The notes: generated by a model from the letters alone, not told the origin. Shown: positions 46,218 through 54,551, numbered from the stretch's first letter. The stretch is 64,000 bases of DNA from Nocardioides astragali (GCF_024436375.1 NZ_JAFMZM010000001.1:806001-870000), one strand, 5' to 3'. Numbers and translations are program-made.

Positions 46218-48011
46218 CTACGCCGGGTCGTCCCCGGTGCTGCTCTTGGCGCCGTTGGTGCACTCCACGCTGAAGGCGAAGTCGTCACCGTGCTCGGTGA
46301 CGCCGGCGATCACCGCCTGCGCGACCGCCTCCTCGCCGTACTGGCGGCGAACCATCAGCGGGTCCTTGCGCAGGTCCTTCACGAGGGCCACGGTGATTCC
46401 GACCATCACGAGGACGAACGGCAGCGCAGCCACGATGGTGATGGTCTGCAGACCGCTGAGCGCGTCAGCGCCTCCGACCAGCAGCATCACCGCGGCGGAC
46501 GCCCCGGTCGCAACGCCCCAGAAGATCACGTTGAACCGGCTGGGGTGCTGGGTGCCCTTCTCGGAGAGCGTGCCCATCACGATCGACGCCGCATCGGCGC
46601 CCGAGACGAAGAAGATCGCGACCAGCACCATGACCAGCACCGAGGTGACGGTCGCGAGCGGGAAGGACTCGAGCGTGGTGAACAGCTGCGACTCCAAGCC
46701 GCCGGCACCCGCGATGTCGACACCGTTCTGCTGCAGGTTCATCGCGGCGCCGCCCATGACGCAGAACCACACGACGCTGACCAGGCTGGGCACCACGAGC
46801 ACGCCGGTGACGAACTGGCGGATCGTGCGACCGCGGGAGATGCGGGCGATGAACATGCCGACGAACGGCGTCCAGGACAGCCACCACGCCCAGTAGAAGA
46901 CCGTCCAGCCCTCGAGCCAGGCCTGGGTGTCGGCACCCTCGGCGCCGGAGCGGGCCGACATCTCGGGAAGGGTCTGGATGTAGCTGCCGATCGACGTCGG
47001 GAGCAGGTCGAGCATGAAGATCGACGGGCCGACCACGAACAGGAACAGGGCGAGGGTGACCGCCAGGACCATGTTGATGTTGGAGAGCCACTGGATGCCC
47101 TTGGCGACACCCGACACGGCGGACACCACGAAGGCGGCGGTGAGGACGGCGATGATGCCGATGAGCACGGCGTTGCCCGTCGTGCCGATGCCGGCGACGA
47201 TCTCCAGGCCCGTCCGGATCTGGAGGGCGCCGAGGCCCAGCGAGGTCGCGGAGCCGAACAGGGTCGCGAAGATCGCGAAGATGTCGATGACCTTGCCGAC
47301 GCTGCCGTGCGCGTGCTTGCCGAGAAGGGGCTCGAATGCGGCGGAGATCAGCTGCAGGCGGCCCTTGCGGTAGACGCCGTACGCGATCGCGAGCCCGACG
47401 ACGGCGTAGAGCGCCCACGGGTGCAGCGTCCAGTGGAAGAGGGTCGTCGCCATCGCGTTCTGGACGGCGTCGGGGTTGCCGGCCTCGCCGGTGCCCGGGG
47501 GAGGGGCCACCATGTGCGAGATCGGCTCGGCGACGCCGTAGAACATCAGGCCGATCCCCATGCCGGCGCTGAACATCATGGCGATCCAGGAGATGGTCCG
47601 GAACTCGGGTCGCTCGTCGTCGCGACCGAGCGGGATGTTGCCGTAGCGGCTTGCCGCCAGCCAGATGACGAAGACGACGAACGAGCTCGACGTGAGCACG
47701 AACAGCCAGCCGGCGTTGCCCATCACCCAGCCGAGAGCGTTGCCCGATGCACTGCTCAGCGAGGTGGTGCTGATCATTCCCCAGGCGAGGAACGCCAGCG
47801 CGACGACCGCGCTGACGCCGAAGACGACCTTGTCGACGCCACCGCTCTCAGTGCGGGGCGCCTCGGGCTCGACGTCGAGCGCCGGGTGCGGGATGGGGTC
47901 TCCCGCCGGTGACTTGAATGCGTCCTCGACAGCGTCGTGGACCGCCTGCGCGGTCGGCCTGCCGTTCCTCACCGGCGGCCGACGGCGCGGCGTCTCGGGG
48001 GTGGTGGTCAT
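46218..48011 (-). CDS. betT: BCCT-family choline/betaine/carnitine transporter
   Basis: A 597-residue transporter with about 12 membrane segments after a ~60-residue polar N-terminus. Family motifs: GMGIGLMFYGVAEPISHM (Gly-rich segment) and the Trp-rich FYWAWWLSWTPFVGMFIARI with SRGRTIRQFV. BCCT carriers import betaine, choline or carnitine with Na+ or H+. The short cytosolic C-terminus (~45 residues) is acidic. The ATG at 48011 has GAAGGGA upstream. A tandem TTGC-N7-GCAA operator overlaps its promoter, which puts it in the betaine regulon; the exact substrate is not deducible. Confidence 0.92.
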   Translation of the reverse strand: MTTTPETPRRRPPVRNGRPTAQAVHDAVEDAFKSPAGDPIPHPALDVEPEAPRTESGGVDKVVFGVSAVVALAFLAWGMISTTSLSSASGNALGWVMGNAGWLFVLTSSSFVVFVIWLAASRYGNIPLGRDDERPEFRTISWIAMMFSAGMGIGLMFYGVAEPISHMVAPPPGTGEAGNPDAVQNAMATTLFHWTLHPWALYAVVGLAIAYGVYRKGRLQLISAAFEPLLGKHAHGSVGKVIDIFAIFATLFGSATSLGLGALQIRTGLEIVAGIGTTGNAVLIGIIAVLTAAFVVSAVSGVAKGIQWLSNINMVLAVTLALFLFVVGPSIFMLDLLPTSIGSYIQTLPEMSARSGAEGADTQAWLEGWTVFYWAWWLSWTPFVGMFIARISRGRTIRQFVTGVLVVPSLVSVVWFCVMGGAAMNLQQNGVDIAGAGGLESQLFTTLESFPLATVTSVLVMVLVAIFFVSGADAASIVMGTLSEKGTQHPSRFNVIFWGVATGASAAVMLLVGGADALSGLQTITIVAALPFVLVMVGITVALVKDLRKDPLMVRRQYGEEAVAQAVIAGVTEHGDDFAFSVECTNGAKSSTGDDPA

Positions 48012-48065
48012 GCTGTGTGTCCCTTCGATGGGTCCGTGCCCGGGCCCTTCGACGATAGACCTTTG

Positions 48066-48099
48066 TTGTGACAGACGCAACAGACTGCTCAGCATGCAA
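48066..48099 (-). promoter_or_regulatory. Tandem IclR-type operator and promoter upstream of betT
   Basis: Minus strand: TTGCATGCTGAGCAG (48085-48099) and TTGCGTCTGTCACAA (48066-48080), 19 bp apart start to start. The second copy begins with TTGCGT, which with TATCGT (17-bp spacer, downstream) forms a possible -35/-10, so the operator overlaps the promoter from the upstream side. A longer outer dyad CCTTTGTTG / CAACAAAGG (48060-48068 and 48097-48105) encloses both copies. Confidence 0.72.
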
Positions 48100-48106
48100 C
48101 AAAGGC

Positions 48107-48135
48107 TTGACATTTGTGTGACCTGGCTCACTATG
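48107..48135 (+). promoter_or_regulatory. Possible rightward promoter with no + strand gene
   Basis: TTGACA (48107-48112) followed at 16-18 bp by CACTAT/CTATGC on the + strand. No + strand gene follows; a transcript would meet the 18-bp hairpin at 48170-48209 within about 70 nt. Could be a chance match, a small RNA promoter or an antisense start. Confidence 0.25.
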
Positions 48136-48169
48136 CCGGTGCTCACGCCCCGCTCGCGCCAGCGACAGG

Positions 48170-48209
48170 ACAGTGCCCGTGGCCACCGGGTGGTGGCCAC
48201 GGGCACTGT
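48170..48209. terminator. Perfect 18-bp hairpin after the secreted-protein gene
   Basis: Inverted repeat 48170-48187 / 48192-48209 with loop GGGT, 8 bp beyond the stop of the minus-strand gene. No U-tract on either side. Probably a terminator or 3' stabiliser. Confidence 0.75.
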
Positions 48210-48216
48210 GGGTGAG

Positions 48217-48780
48217 TCAGCAGGAGACCGACGGGTTCCACGGCGCGAAGACGCCGTCGGGGTTGCTGTCGAAGAGCCAGACGTGCAGGTCGTAGTGCAC
48301 CGGCATCCCCGGGCCGTGACCCGTCATCGGGCCCTCGAAGGGGCGTCCCCAGAGGCTGGGACGGTCGCCGTCCGTGCTCAGGTCCTGGTCCGCGTCGGCC
48401 TGGAACCACTCGGCACCGATCAGCTCGTAGCCGCCGCCCGCGGTGGGGGAGTAGAGCAGGAGCGCCGGCTCACTGGCGTCGACCGGCGCCATCGCCCGGG
48501 CCGGGTTGAGGAAGTGCACGCCCATGCCACCCTCGGGCGACTCGGTGCACTCCGAGACCGGGATGAACCCGTCGGCGAGCGCGTGCTGGACGTCGGCGTA
48601 CGGCGCCAGGCTCCGCTTGAGCCCGGCCAGGGCGCGGCCGGCGCCGTCACGCGAGTGCCGGTCGGCACTGCTCGGCTCGTGGACTTCGCCGTCGTGGGCG
48701 GAGGCCGACCCGCCCGTGACGAACAGGGCGGAGGACAGCAACGCCGCGGAGAGCGTCGTGGCGAGAATGCGGTGGGACAT
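48217..48780 (-). CDS. Secreted protein of unknown function
   Basis: A 187-residue protein with a clear Sec signal peptide (MSHRILATTLSAALLSSALF, cleavage predicted after TGGSASA). The mature part begins HDGEVHEPSSADRHS, continues through an amphipathic helix (LAGLKRSLAPYADVQHALAD), then a C-terminal beta-rich part with MGVHFLNPARAM, ALLLYSPTAGGGYELIGAEW and PVHYDLHVWLFDSNPDGVFA. Only two Cys are present in the mature form, one of them the last residue (PSVSC), which suggests a disulfide. I do not recognise a named family. AAGGAG precedes the ATG. It follows the flavoenzyme gene on the same strand by 73 bp and could be co-expressed with it. Confidence 0.8.
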   Translation of the reverse strand: MSHRILATTLSAALLSSALFVTGGSASAHDGEVHEPSSADRHSRDGAGRALAGLKRSLAPYADVQHALADGFIPVSECTESPEGGMGVHFLNPARAMAPVDASEPALLLYSPTAGGGYELIGAEWFQADADQDLSTDGDRPSLWGRPFEGPMTGHGPGMPVHYDLHVWLFDSNPDGVFAPWNPSVSC

Positions 48781-48853
48781 GGTGACTCCTTGAGAGTTGG
48801 TGGTTGGTGGTGACGATGTGGGACGGGCCTGACAGATCGCTGACGGGCCGCTG

Positions 48854-50251
48854 TCACGTCCCGAGCACGGGCTTGTTGCTGCGGATGACGCCGTGCGGGT
48901 CGCGCTCGCGCTTGATCGCCTGCAGCCGCGCCAGCCGCTCGGCGTCGTAGCCCGTGGTGTCGTCCTGGCCCTCGCCGACGAAGTTGGGCATGCGGTGCGC
49001 GCTGGCCAGTCGGCCGAGGGTCGCGTCGAGCATGGAGAAGGCGTGCGGGATCGCCACGGCCAGCTCCGGCACGGCGGGCACGCCGAGCGCGAACACCTGG
49101 AAGGGCTCGGTCACGGGCCGGACTGCGCCCCCAGCGGCGCCGTCGTCGGCGAACGCGCCTCCCAGGCCCCGGATCTGGACGAACATCAGCGGGCAGGCGC
49201 GCGGGTCGCTGATGGCGGCGCAGAGGTCGTCGATCGCCTCGTCGTCGAGACCGGTGAGCAGCATCGAGTGCTCGAGGGCCGGCATCGGCTCGGTCGGTTC
49301 GGCCGCGACCGCATCCAGGCTGCCGGGGGTGATGACCTGCATGAGGTCCATCTCGACCGGCGCTGCGTCGCGCAGCGACCACAGGAGGATGTTGGCCATC
49401 TGCTCCGAGCCGAGGTAGGTCGCCGCGACGTTGACGAACGACCGGCCGCGGAGCGGCTCGGGGACGTCCGGGATCGGCGGGAAGTGCAGCACGTGGGCCC
49501 ACAGCGTCAGCTCGCGCGGCGCCACGAGGGCCAGGTCCCGGAAGGCCTTCAGCACTGCCGGCGCGTGCTCGACCCGCCACAGCAGCTGGCCGCCGTACAT
49601 CTCCGGCGCGTCGAAGAGCGCCAGCTCCAGTCGTACGACGATGCCGAAGTCGCCGCCGCCTCCGCGGAGCGCCCAGAACAGGTCGGGGTCGGAGGCGCGG
49701 GTGACGTGGACGAGCTCGCCCGACGGATCGACCACGTCCAGGGACACCACGCTGTTGGCGGTGAAGCCGTGTGCGCGGGTGAACCAGCTGACACCGCCAC
49801 CCAGGATCAGTCCGACGACGCTCGGGTCGGGGTTGCTGCCGGCGAGCGCCATCAGGCCGGTGCCGTCGAGGGCGGCGCAGAGCTCGCCCCACTTGACGCC
49901 GGCGCCGACGCTGACCGTGCCGCGCACGCGGTCGACCTCGATGCCGTGCAGCGCACGGGTGCGCAGCAGCAGGGTGCCGTCGAGCGTGGTGCGCGGGGCG
50001 TGGCCGGTCGGCTGCGCGCTGACCGACGTGCCGTGGGCCGCGGCAAAGCGGACCGCCTCGACGACGTCGCCGACGTGGGCGACCTCGAGGACGGCGGCCG
50101 GCTGCTGGTCGACGTTGACGATCCAGGGGGTCCGTACGTCCTGGAAGTCGGCGTCGGACGGAGTCACGAGGCGGCCGGAGACGACGAGCCGCAGCGAGTC
50201 CCAGTCAGTCGCGGACGGACCGGAGGACAGAGTGGTCAGGGTGCTGGTCAT
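48854..50251 (-). CDS. FAD-linked oxidoreductase, berberine-bridge-enzyme type
   Basis: A 465-residue PCMH-type flavoprotein: VDQQPAAVLEVAHVGDVVEA leads into SVSAQPTGHAPRTTLDGTLL, whose His is a candidate for covalent FAD. NPDPSVVGLILGGGVSWF stands where bicovalent enzymes have a Cys, so only mono-covalent attachment is likely. The BBE segment is at the C-terminus (NFVGEGQDDTTGYDAERLAR and RDPHGVIRSNKP). Such enzymes oxidise alcohols, sugars or secondary metabolites with O2; the substrate is unknown. It lies 138 bp downstream of the AfsR-like regulator on the same strand, a common pairing where the regulator controls the enzyme. Confidence 0.85.
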   Translation of the reverse strand: MTSTLTTLSSGPSATDWDSLRLVVSGRLVTPSDADFQDVRTPWIVNVDQQPAAVLEVAHVGDVVEAVRFAAAHGTSVSAQPTGHAPRTTLDGTLLLRTRALHGIEVDRVRGTVSVGAGVKWGELCAALDGTGLMALAGSNPDPSVVGLILGGGVSWFTRAHGFTANSVVSLDVVDPSGELVHVTRASDPDLFWALRGGGGDFGIVVRLELALFDAPEMYGGQLLWRVEHAPAVLKAFRDLALVAPRELTLWAHVLHFPPIPDVPEPLRGRSFVNVAATYLGSEQMANILLWSLRDAAPVEMDLMQVITPGSLDAVAAEPTEPMPALEHSMLLTGLDDEAIDDLCAAISDPRACPLMFVQIRGLGGAFADDGAAGGAVRPVTEPFQVFALGVPAVPELAVAIPHAFSMLDATLGRLASAHRMPNFVGEGQDDTTGYDAERLARLQAIKRERDPHGVIRSNKPVLGT

Positions 50252-50389
50252 GGTGGGTCCTTCGTCGGGGTCGACCGATCCTGTTGATCGGGACGTGTCC
50301 CCAGCGTCGGAGCCGCCGCTTACCGGCGCCTTGCCATTCCCTTGCCGTCCGTCGCGATCCGTCCCTTGCGATCCGTCCCGCGCGCGGGC

Positions 50390-53300
50390 TCAGTCAGTCG
50401 CGTCGAGCGCCGCGAGCCGCTGCCGGGCGATGCGCTCCCAGCGAAGGCAGCCGACACGGGCGTTCTCCACGACGGCGCGCTCGAGCACCGCGCGGCCCTC
50501 GTCGAGCCGGCCGAGCGCCACCAGCCCACTTCCCAGGAAGCAGGCGACGCTGCCGAGGGACTGCACGCTCCCGTACGTCGCGACGGCGCCGGTGAACGGT
50601 CGGAGCCGGTCGACCGCTGCGGCCAGGTCGGGGTGCCGCGCGGCCGCCATGACGTCGACGGTGAGGCAGGCGGCGAAGAGACCGGCGTAGTCCCCACCCA
50701 CCTCCGTGGGCGTGCCGAGGAGCCTGACGCCCGCATCCACCTCGCCCGCCGCGCAGAGCGCACTCGCCACCGCGGTCCGGAAAGCCAGGTAGGGGTGGCT
50801 GATCGCCGAGGCGACGATGTCCGGCGGGACTGGCGCTCCCTGCGGAGCGCTGACGATCGTGTAGAGCCCGGTCAGCTCGGGCAGGCCCACGACTGTGGTG
50901 CGACGGTGCAGCGCGAGGGTCTCGCGACCGATGCGGACCGCGTCCGGGTCCTCCGACTCCACGGCACGCATCCATCGCCACCAGCCCAGCGGCACGTCGG
51001 AGCCCGTGTGCCCGAGCCGGGCGGCCAGCTCCAGCACCGGAGCCATCTCCCGGTCGGCCTCCAGCGCCTTCCCCTGGTGGTGGAGCGCGGTCGCCAGCTG
51101 GAACCGCGCGGCCATGACGTACTCGTCGGTGTCGGCGACCTCCAGGGACTCCCGTGCACAGACCTCGCGCTCCTGTGCCTTGCCCGGCGCCCACAGCGCG
51201 ACCTCCCGCGCCGCCAGGCAGTCGCGAAGCACCTGCCGATCGCCGCTGGCGCGAGCCAGCTCGATCGAGCTCCTCCCACACCGGTCGCCCTCGTCGTGGC
51301 GCCAGGCGATGTAGTGCTCGAGGCCGAGGTTGGCCCAGACGCGCGCCCGCAGCCCGGCGTCCTCGACGTGCTCGAGGCACAGCTCGAGGACCTCGACGGC
51401 GTGCGGGTCCTCACTGCCCATCTCGCGCCAGTGCCACACGCCGGAGCTGCGGAAGCTGGTGGCGGCCTCGGCCATCCGGGTGTAGTCGTCCCGCTCGCGC
51501 GCCAGCCGGATCGCCTCGTCGAGCGTCGCGAGCATGCCGTGGAGGTCGCCCAGGCGTTGCCGTGCGGTCGACAACGACAGCAGCAGCCCGTGCCTCCGCA
51601 CCGGGTCGGGGTCCGGGATCTCCCGCTCGACCTCGACGGTGCGCGTCCAGAGGGTCAGTGCCTCGGCGAAGGCTCCCCGCGCCTCCGCCGCCTTGGCCGC
51701 CCGGCGACCGAAGTCGACGGCACCCTCCGCGAGCTCCGGGAGGTAGGGCGCGGCGAGCGTGTGGTGGTGCGCGACCTCGCCGACCAGGTCGGGGTCCCGG
51801 GCCAGCCGTTCGCCCAGGGCTCGCCCGACCTGGGCGTGCCAGCGCGCTCTCCGCCCCAGCGGGAGGTCGCCGTACACGGTCTCGCGGGTGAGAGCGTGCA
51901 CGAAGCGGAGCTGCCCGACCACGCCGGTCTCCTCCACGATCCCGGCCGCGACCGCCTCGTCGAGGTCGTCGAGGACCGCCTCGCCGAGCGCCGCCGTCAG
52001 CAACCGCGTGTCGAACGTCCGCCCGACGACCGAGGCCACCGAGAGCGCGGTGCGGGTCGGCTCGGCCAGCTGGAGGACTCGCATCCGCAGCACGTCGGCG
52101 ATGCCGTCAGGCACCTCCAGGTGCTCGGCGGCCTCCGCCGTCGCCCGGCCGCTGGCGGCCAGCAGCCGAGCCATCTCGAGCACGAAGAAGGGGTTGCCGT
52201 CGGTCCGACGGGTGAGGACCTCGACCAAGGCGGGATCGGCGTCGACCAGCACGTCCTCGAGCAGCGCGGCGACCGCCTCGTCGCTCAGTGGAGGCACGGG
52301 CACCCGGCGTGCCTCGAGGCGGGAGAGCCCGGCGAGCGCGTGGGCGAGCACCGGGTGGCGGCGCGGGTCGACGGTGCGCACGGTGGCCACGAAGAGCACG
52401 GGACGTCCGCGCAGCTCCTCGGCGGCGTACGCCAGCAGCCGCAGCGACGTGTGGTCGGCCCAGTGCAGGTCCTCCAGCAGCACGACCAGGGGCCGGGACC
52501 CGCTGCCGAGCAGCCGGGAGACCGCGGCGAACGTCCGCAGCGTGGTGGCCGCGGCGGCGCCCGCATCGGTCGCGCTCGCCCCCTGGGTCCCGCCCCCGAG
52601 CAGCGCCCGCACCTCGTCGGGCACGGCATCCTCGGTGTCGGCGAGGTCGCGCAGCACGGGGAGCCACGGCCAGTACGGCGGCGCCAGGTCGGCCTCGTGG
52701 CACCGGCCGACCACGACCCGAGCCCCGCGGTTCGCGGCCCGGTGAGCCGCCTCGCTGGCGAGCATGGTCTTGCCGATCCCGGCGTCCCCGGTGATCAGCA
52801 ACAGGCCGCCGCGGTGCTGGTCGACCAGGTCGGTGAGCACGGCGTCGATGACCGCCAGGGCCTCGCTGCGACCGACGACCCCGGACACCCGGGCGCGGGT
52901 GGCGTCCGCGTCGGGGGTCATCGGCGGCCGTGCGTCGAGGGCGGGGTCGTGGGCGAGCATCTGCCCCTCGAGCGTGCGCACCGAGGCGGACGGGTCCACA
53001 CCGAGCTCCTCGACCAGGGCCGTTCGCAACGTGCGCAGCGTCTCGAGGGCGTCGGCCTGGCGCTGGCTGCGGTAGAGGGCGAGCGCGAGCAACGACCACA
53101 ACCGCTCCCGGAACGGGTGGTCGCCGACCACGCCCGCCAGCAGGCGGTGCGCCTCCTCCGGTCGGCCGAGGGCCAGGAACGCCTCGGCCCGGCTCTCCAC
53201 CAGGGTCAGCCTGGCCTCCTCGAGGCGGACCGTCTCGGCTGCGAGCGTGGGCGCGTTGCCGAGACCGGCGAACGGCTCACCCCGCCAGAGGCCGAGCACA

Positions 53301-53662
53301 CCGGCCGTCGCGTCGAGGACCTCCGCCGGCTCCAGGCCGGCGAGCCGCTCGGTGAGCCCGGCGACGGTGACGGCGTCGACGTCCGCGCCGACGAGGGTGT
53401 AGCCCGAAGGATCACGGCGCACCTCGGCGTGCTCGCCGAGGACGCGGCGGAGCCGGGAGACCGCGACCTGCAGCGAGTTGGCCGCAGCGGCAGGCGGCTC
53501 CTCGCCCCAGAGCTCGTCGACCAGCCGGTCGTCGCTGACGTGTCGTCCCACGGCGGTCGCGAGCAGTGCCAGCAGCACGCGCTCACGCCGACCGCCGACG
53601 GTGCGCTCCTCGTCGCCGACCCGGAGGCGCAGCGGACCGAGCACGTCGATCGCGACGGTCAT
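50390..53662 (-). CDS. AfsR/SARP-type regulator: winged helix, BTAD, NTPase and TPR-like region
   Basis: A 1090-residue multidomain regulator. N-terminal OmpR-like winged helix (residues ~1-95: AIDVLGPLRLRVGDEERTVG, HVSDDRLVDELWGEEPP, LQVAVSRLRRVLGE), BTAD helical domain (~95-245), then an AAA/STAND ATPase with Walker A LITGDAGIGKT (Lys298) and LLEDLHWADHTSLRLLAYAA, and a C-terminal half of TPR-like helices that usually bind ligand or partner. It probably activates nearby genes; the flavoenzyme and secreted-protein genes downstream are the natural targets. The ATG at 53662 has GGAGGAGGG 5 nt before it. Confidence 0.92.
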   Translation of the reverse strand: MTVAIDVLGPLRLRVGDEERTVGGRRERVLLALLATAVGRHVSDDRLVDELWGEEPPAAAANSLQVAVSRLRRVLGEHAEVRRDPSGYTLVGADVDAVTVAGLTERLAGLEPAEVLDATAGVLGLWRGEPFAGLGNAPTLAAETVRLEEARLTLVESRAEAFLALGRPEEAHRLLAGVVGDHPFRERLWSLLALALYRSQRQADALETLRTLRTALVEELGVDPSASVRTLEGQMLAHDPALDARPPMTPDADATRARVSGVVGRSEALAVIDAVLTDLVDQHRGGLLLITGDAGIGKTMLASEAAHRAANRGARVVVGRCHEADLAPPYWPWLPVLRDLADTEDAVPDEVRALLGGGTQGASATDAGAAAATTLRTFAAVSRLLGSGSRPLVVLLEDLHWADHTSLRLLAYAAEELRGRPVLFVATVRTVDPRRHPVLAHALAGLSRLEARRVPVPPLSDEAVAALLEDVLVDADPALVEVLTRRTDGNPFFVLEMARLLAASGRATAEAAEHLEVPDGIADVLRMRVLQLAEPTRTALSVASVVGRTFDTRLLTAALGEAVLDDLDEAVAAGIVEETGVVGQLRFVHALTRETVYGDLPLGRRARWHAQVGRALGERLARDPDLVGEVAHHHTLAAPYLPELAEGAVDFGRRAAKAAEARGAFAEALTLWTRTVEVEREIPDPDPVRRHGLLLSLSTARQRLGDLHGMLATLDEAIRLARERDDYTRMAEAATSFRSSGVWHWREMGSEDPHAVEVLELCLEHVEDAGLRARVWANLGLEHYIAWRHDEGDRCGRSSIELARASGDRQVLRDCLAAREVALWAPGKAQEREVCARESLEVADTDEYVMAARFQLATALHHQGKALEADREMAPVLELAARLGHTGSDVPLGWWRWMRAVESEDPDAVRIGRETLALHRRTTVVGLPELTGLYTIVSAPQGAPVPPDIVASAISHPYLAFRTAVASALCAAGEVDAGVRLLGTPTEVGGDYAGLFAACLTVDVMAAARHPDLAAAVDRLRPFTGAVATYGSVQSLGSVACFLGSGLVALGRLDEGRAVLERAVVENARVGCLRWERIARQRLAALDATD

Positions 53663-53722
53663 GGAGCCCTCCTCCCCCAGGTGCACGCAGCATAAGGGCG
53701 CCACGGCGACCCGGCGGCGAGG

Positions 53723-54098
53723 TCTAGACGGGTCTGAGGCCAGCCGTCAGCCGGGGAAGCAGGCCCCGAAGGCGGCGCCGATGCTCTGGGAGAGCCAAGG
53801 CGGCAGGTAGTCGATGGCGTGCCCGCCGGTCTCCTGCTTGCCGGCTCCCATCAGCGCGTGCGTGTTCACCAGGATCCCGGTGGTGTCGAAGCTGTGGGAG
53901 CTCACGGCCGTCTGCACGATCGTGTCGCCGGCCGGGCACAGCACGCCGAGCAGCTCGTCGTAGGACGAGAGGCCCTGGCCGTTGACTGCGTGCGCATTGC
54001 CGTTCGCGCTGCGGCTTGCGTTGTAGCACTCGTGGGCCGATGCGCCGGTCCAAGGCATCGCGGGCCCGTGACCCCGGTCGGCGATGGCTCTAGACGGG
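53723..54098. repeat. Direct repeats TCTAGACGGG flanking an orphan coding fragment
   Basis: TCTAGACGGG occurs at 53723-53732 and again at 54089-54098, bracketing a 356-bp stretch that holds only a truncated-looking frame. The second copy contains the stop codon (TAG on the minus strand) of the Lrp gene. CTAG-containing 10-mers are rare in such GC-rich DNA, so the repeat is unlikely to be chance and may mark an insertion or deletion scar. Confidence 0.55.
53747..54058 (-). pseudogene. Orphan C-terminal fragment of an unknown, probably exported protein
   Basis: A 103-codon frame with ATG at 54058 (MPWTGASAHECYNAS), later LSSYDELLGVLCPAGDTIVQ, HSFDTTGILVNTHALMGAG and GGHAIDYLPPWLSQSIGAAF, ending ACFPG. 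Three Cys and the Gly/Asn-rich composition look extracellular, but there is no signal peptide or ribosome-binding site, and the frame stays open upstream into the end of the Lrp gene. It therefore looks like the 3' end of a gene that lost its 5' part. It is enclosed by 10-bp direct repeats. Family not recognised; a functional short gene cannot be excluded. Confidence 0.45.
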
Positions 54099-54551
54099 CA
54101 GGTGGCTGACGCGTCGGGTGTCGGGTTCCTCGAAGACCAGCAGCGTGCGTGTACTGGTGACGCCGTCCATGCCCTGGATCTCGTCGAGCACGAGTCGGCG
54201 AAGGTCGGCATTGTCGCGGGCTCGGACGAGAAGCACCACGTCGAACTCGCCGCCGACGAGTGCGATGTGAACCACCCCTGGAAGTGCCTGCAGGCGTTGG
54301 GCGATCTGGCGCCAGGCTGCCTGGCGGACGTTGAGCGTGACGTACGCCGAGGTGCCGAGGCCGCTCAGCTCGGGGTCGACGTCAGCGCGGAAGCCGCGGA
54401 TCACTCCGGAGGTCCGGAGCCGCTCGACCCGGGCGTAGGCGTTCGCCCGCGAGATGTGCAGGGTCTCGGCAAGCGTCCGCATCGACATCCGACCGTCGCT
54501 GACGAGCGCATCGAGGATCTGGTGGTCGGTGTCGTCGAGGGGGCTGGCCAT
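54090..54551 (-). CDS. Lrp/AsnC-family regulator, likely controls the bkd operon
   Basis: A 153-residue Lrp protein: N-terminal helix-turn-helix (LDDTDHQILDALVSDGRMSM and LHISRANAYARVERLR) and a RAM/ligand domain (LGTSAYVTLNVRQAAW, VVHIALVGGEFDVVLLVRAR). Such proteins form octamers and sense amino acids. Its position, divergent from the branched-chain 2-oxoacid dehydrogenase operon (130-bp shared region), makes it a BkdR-like candidate responding to Val/Leu/Ile. The ATG at 54551 has GAGGA about 10 nt upstream. Longer in-frame starts would run into the divergent promoter. Confidence 0.9.
   Translation of the reverse strand: MASPLDDTDHQILDALVSDGRMSMRTLAETLHISRANAYARVERLRTSGVIRGFRADVDPELSGLGTSAYVTLNVRQAAWRQIAQRLQALPGVVHIALVGGEFDVVLLVRARDNADLRRLVLDEIQGMDGVTSTRTLLVFEEPDTRRVSHLPV

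Noticed and set aside
50342-53695. About 1117-codon + strand frame opposite the AfsR-like regulator
   Set aside because: Low-complexity Arg/Gly/Gln-rich translation, no domains; the minus-strand protein is clear.
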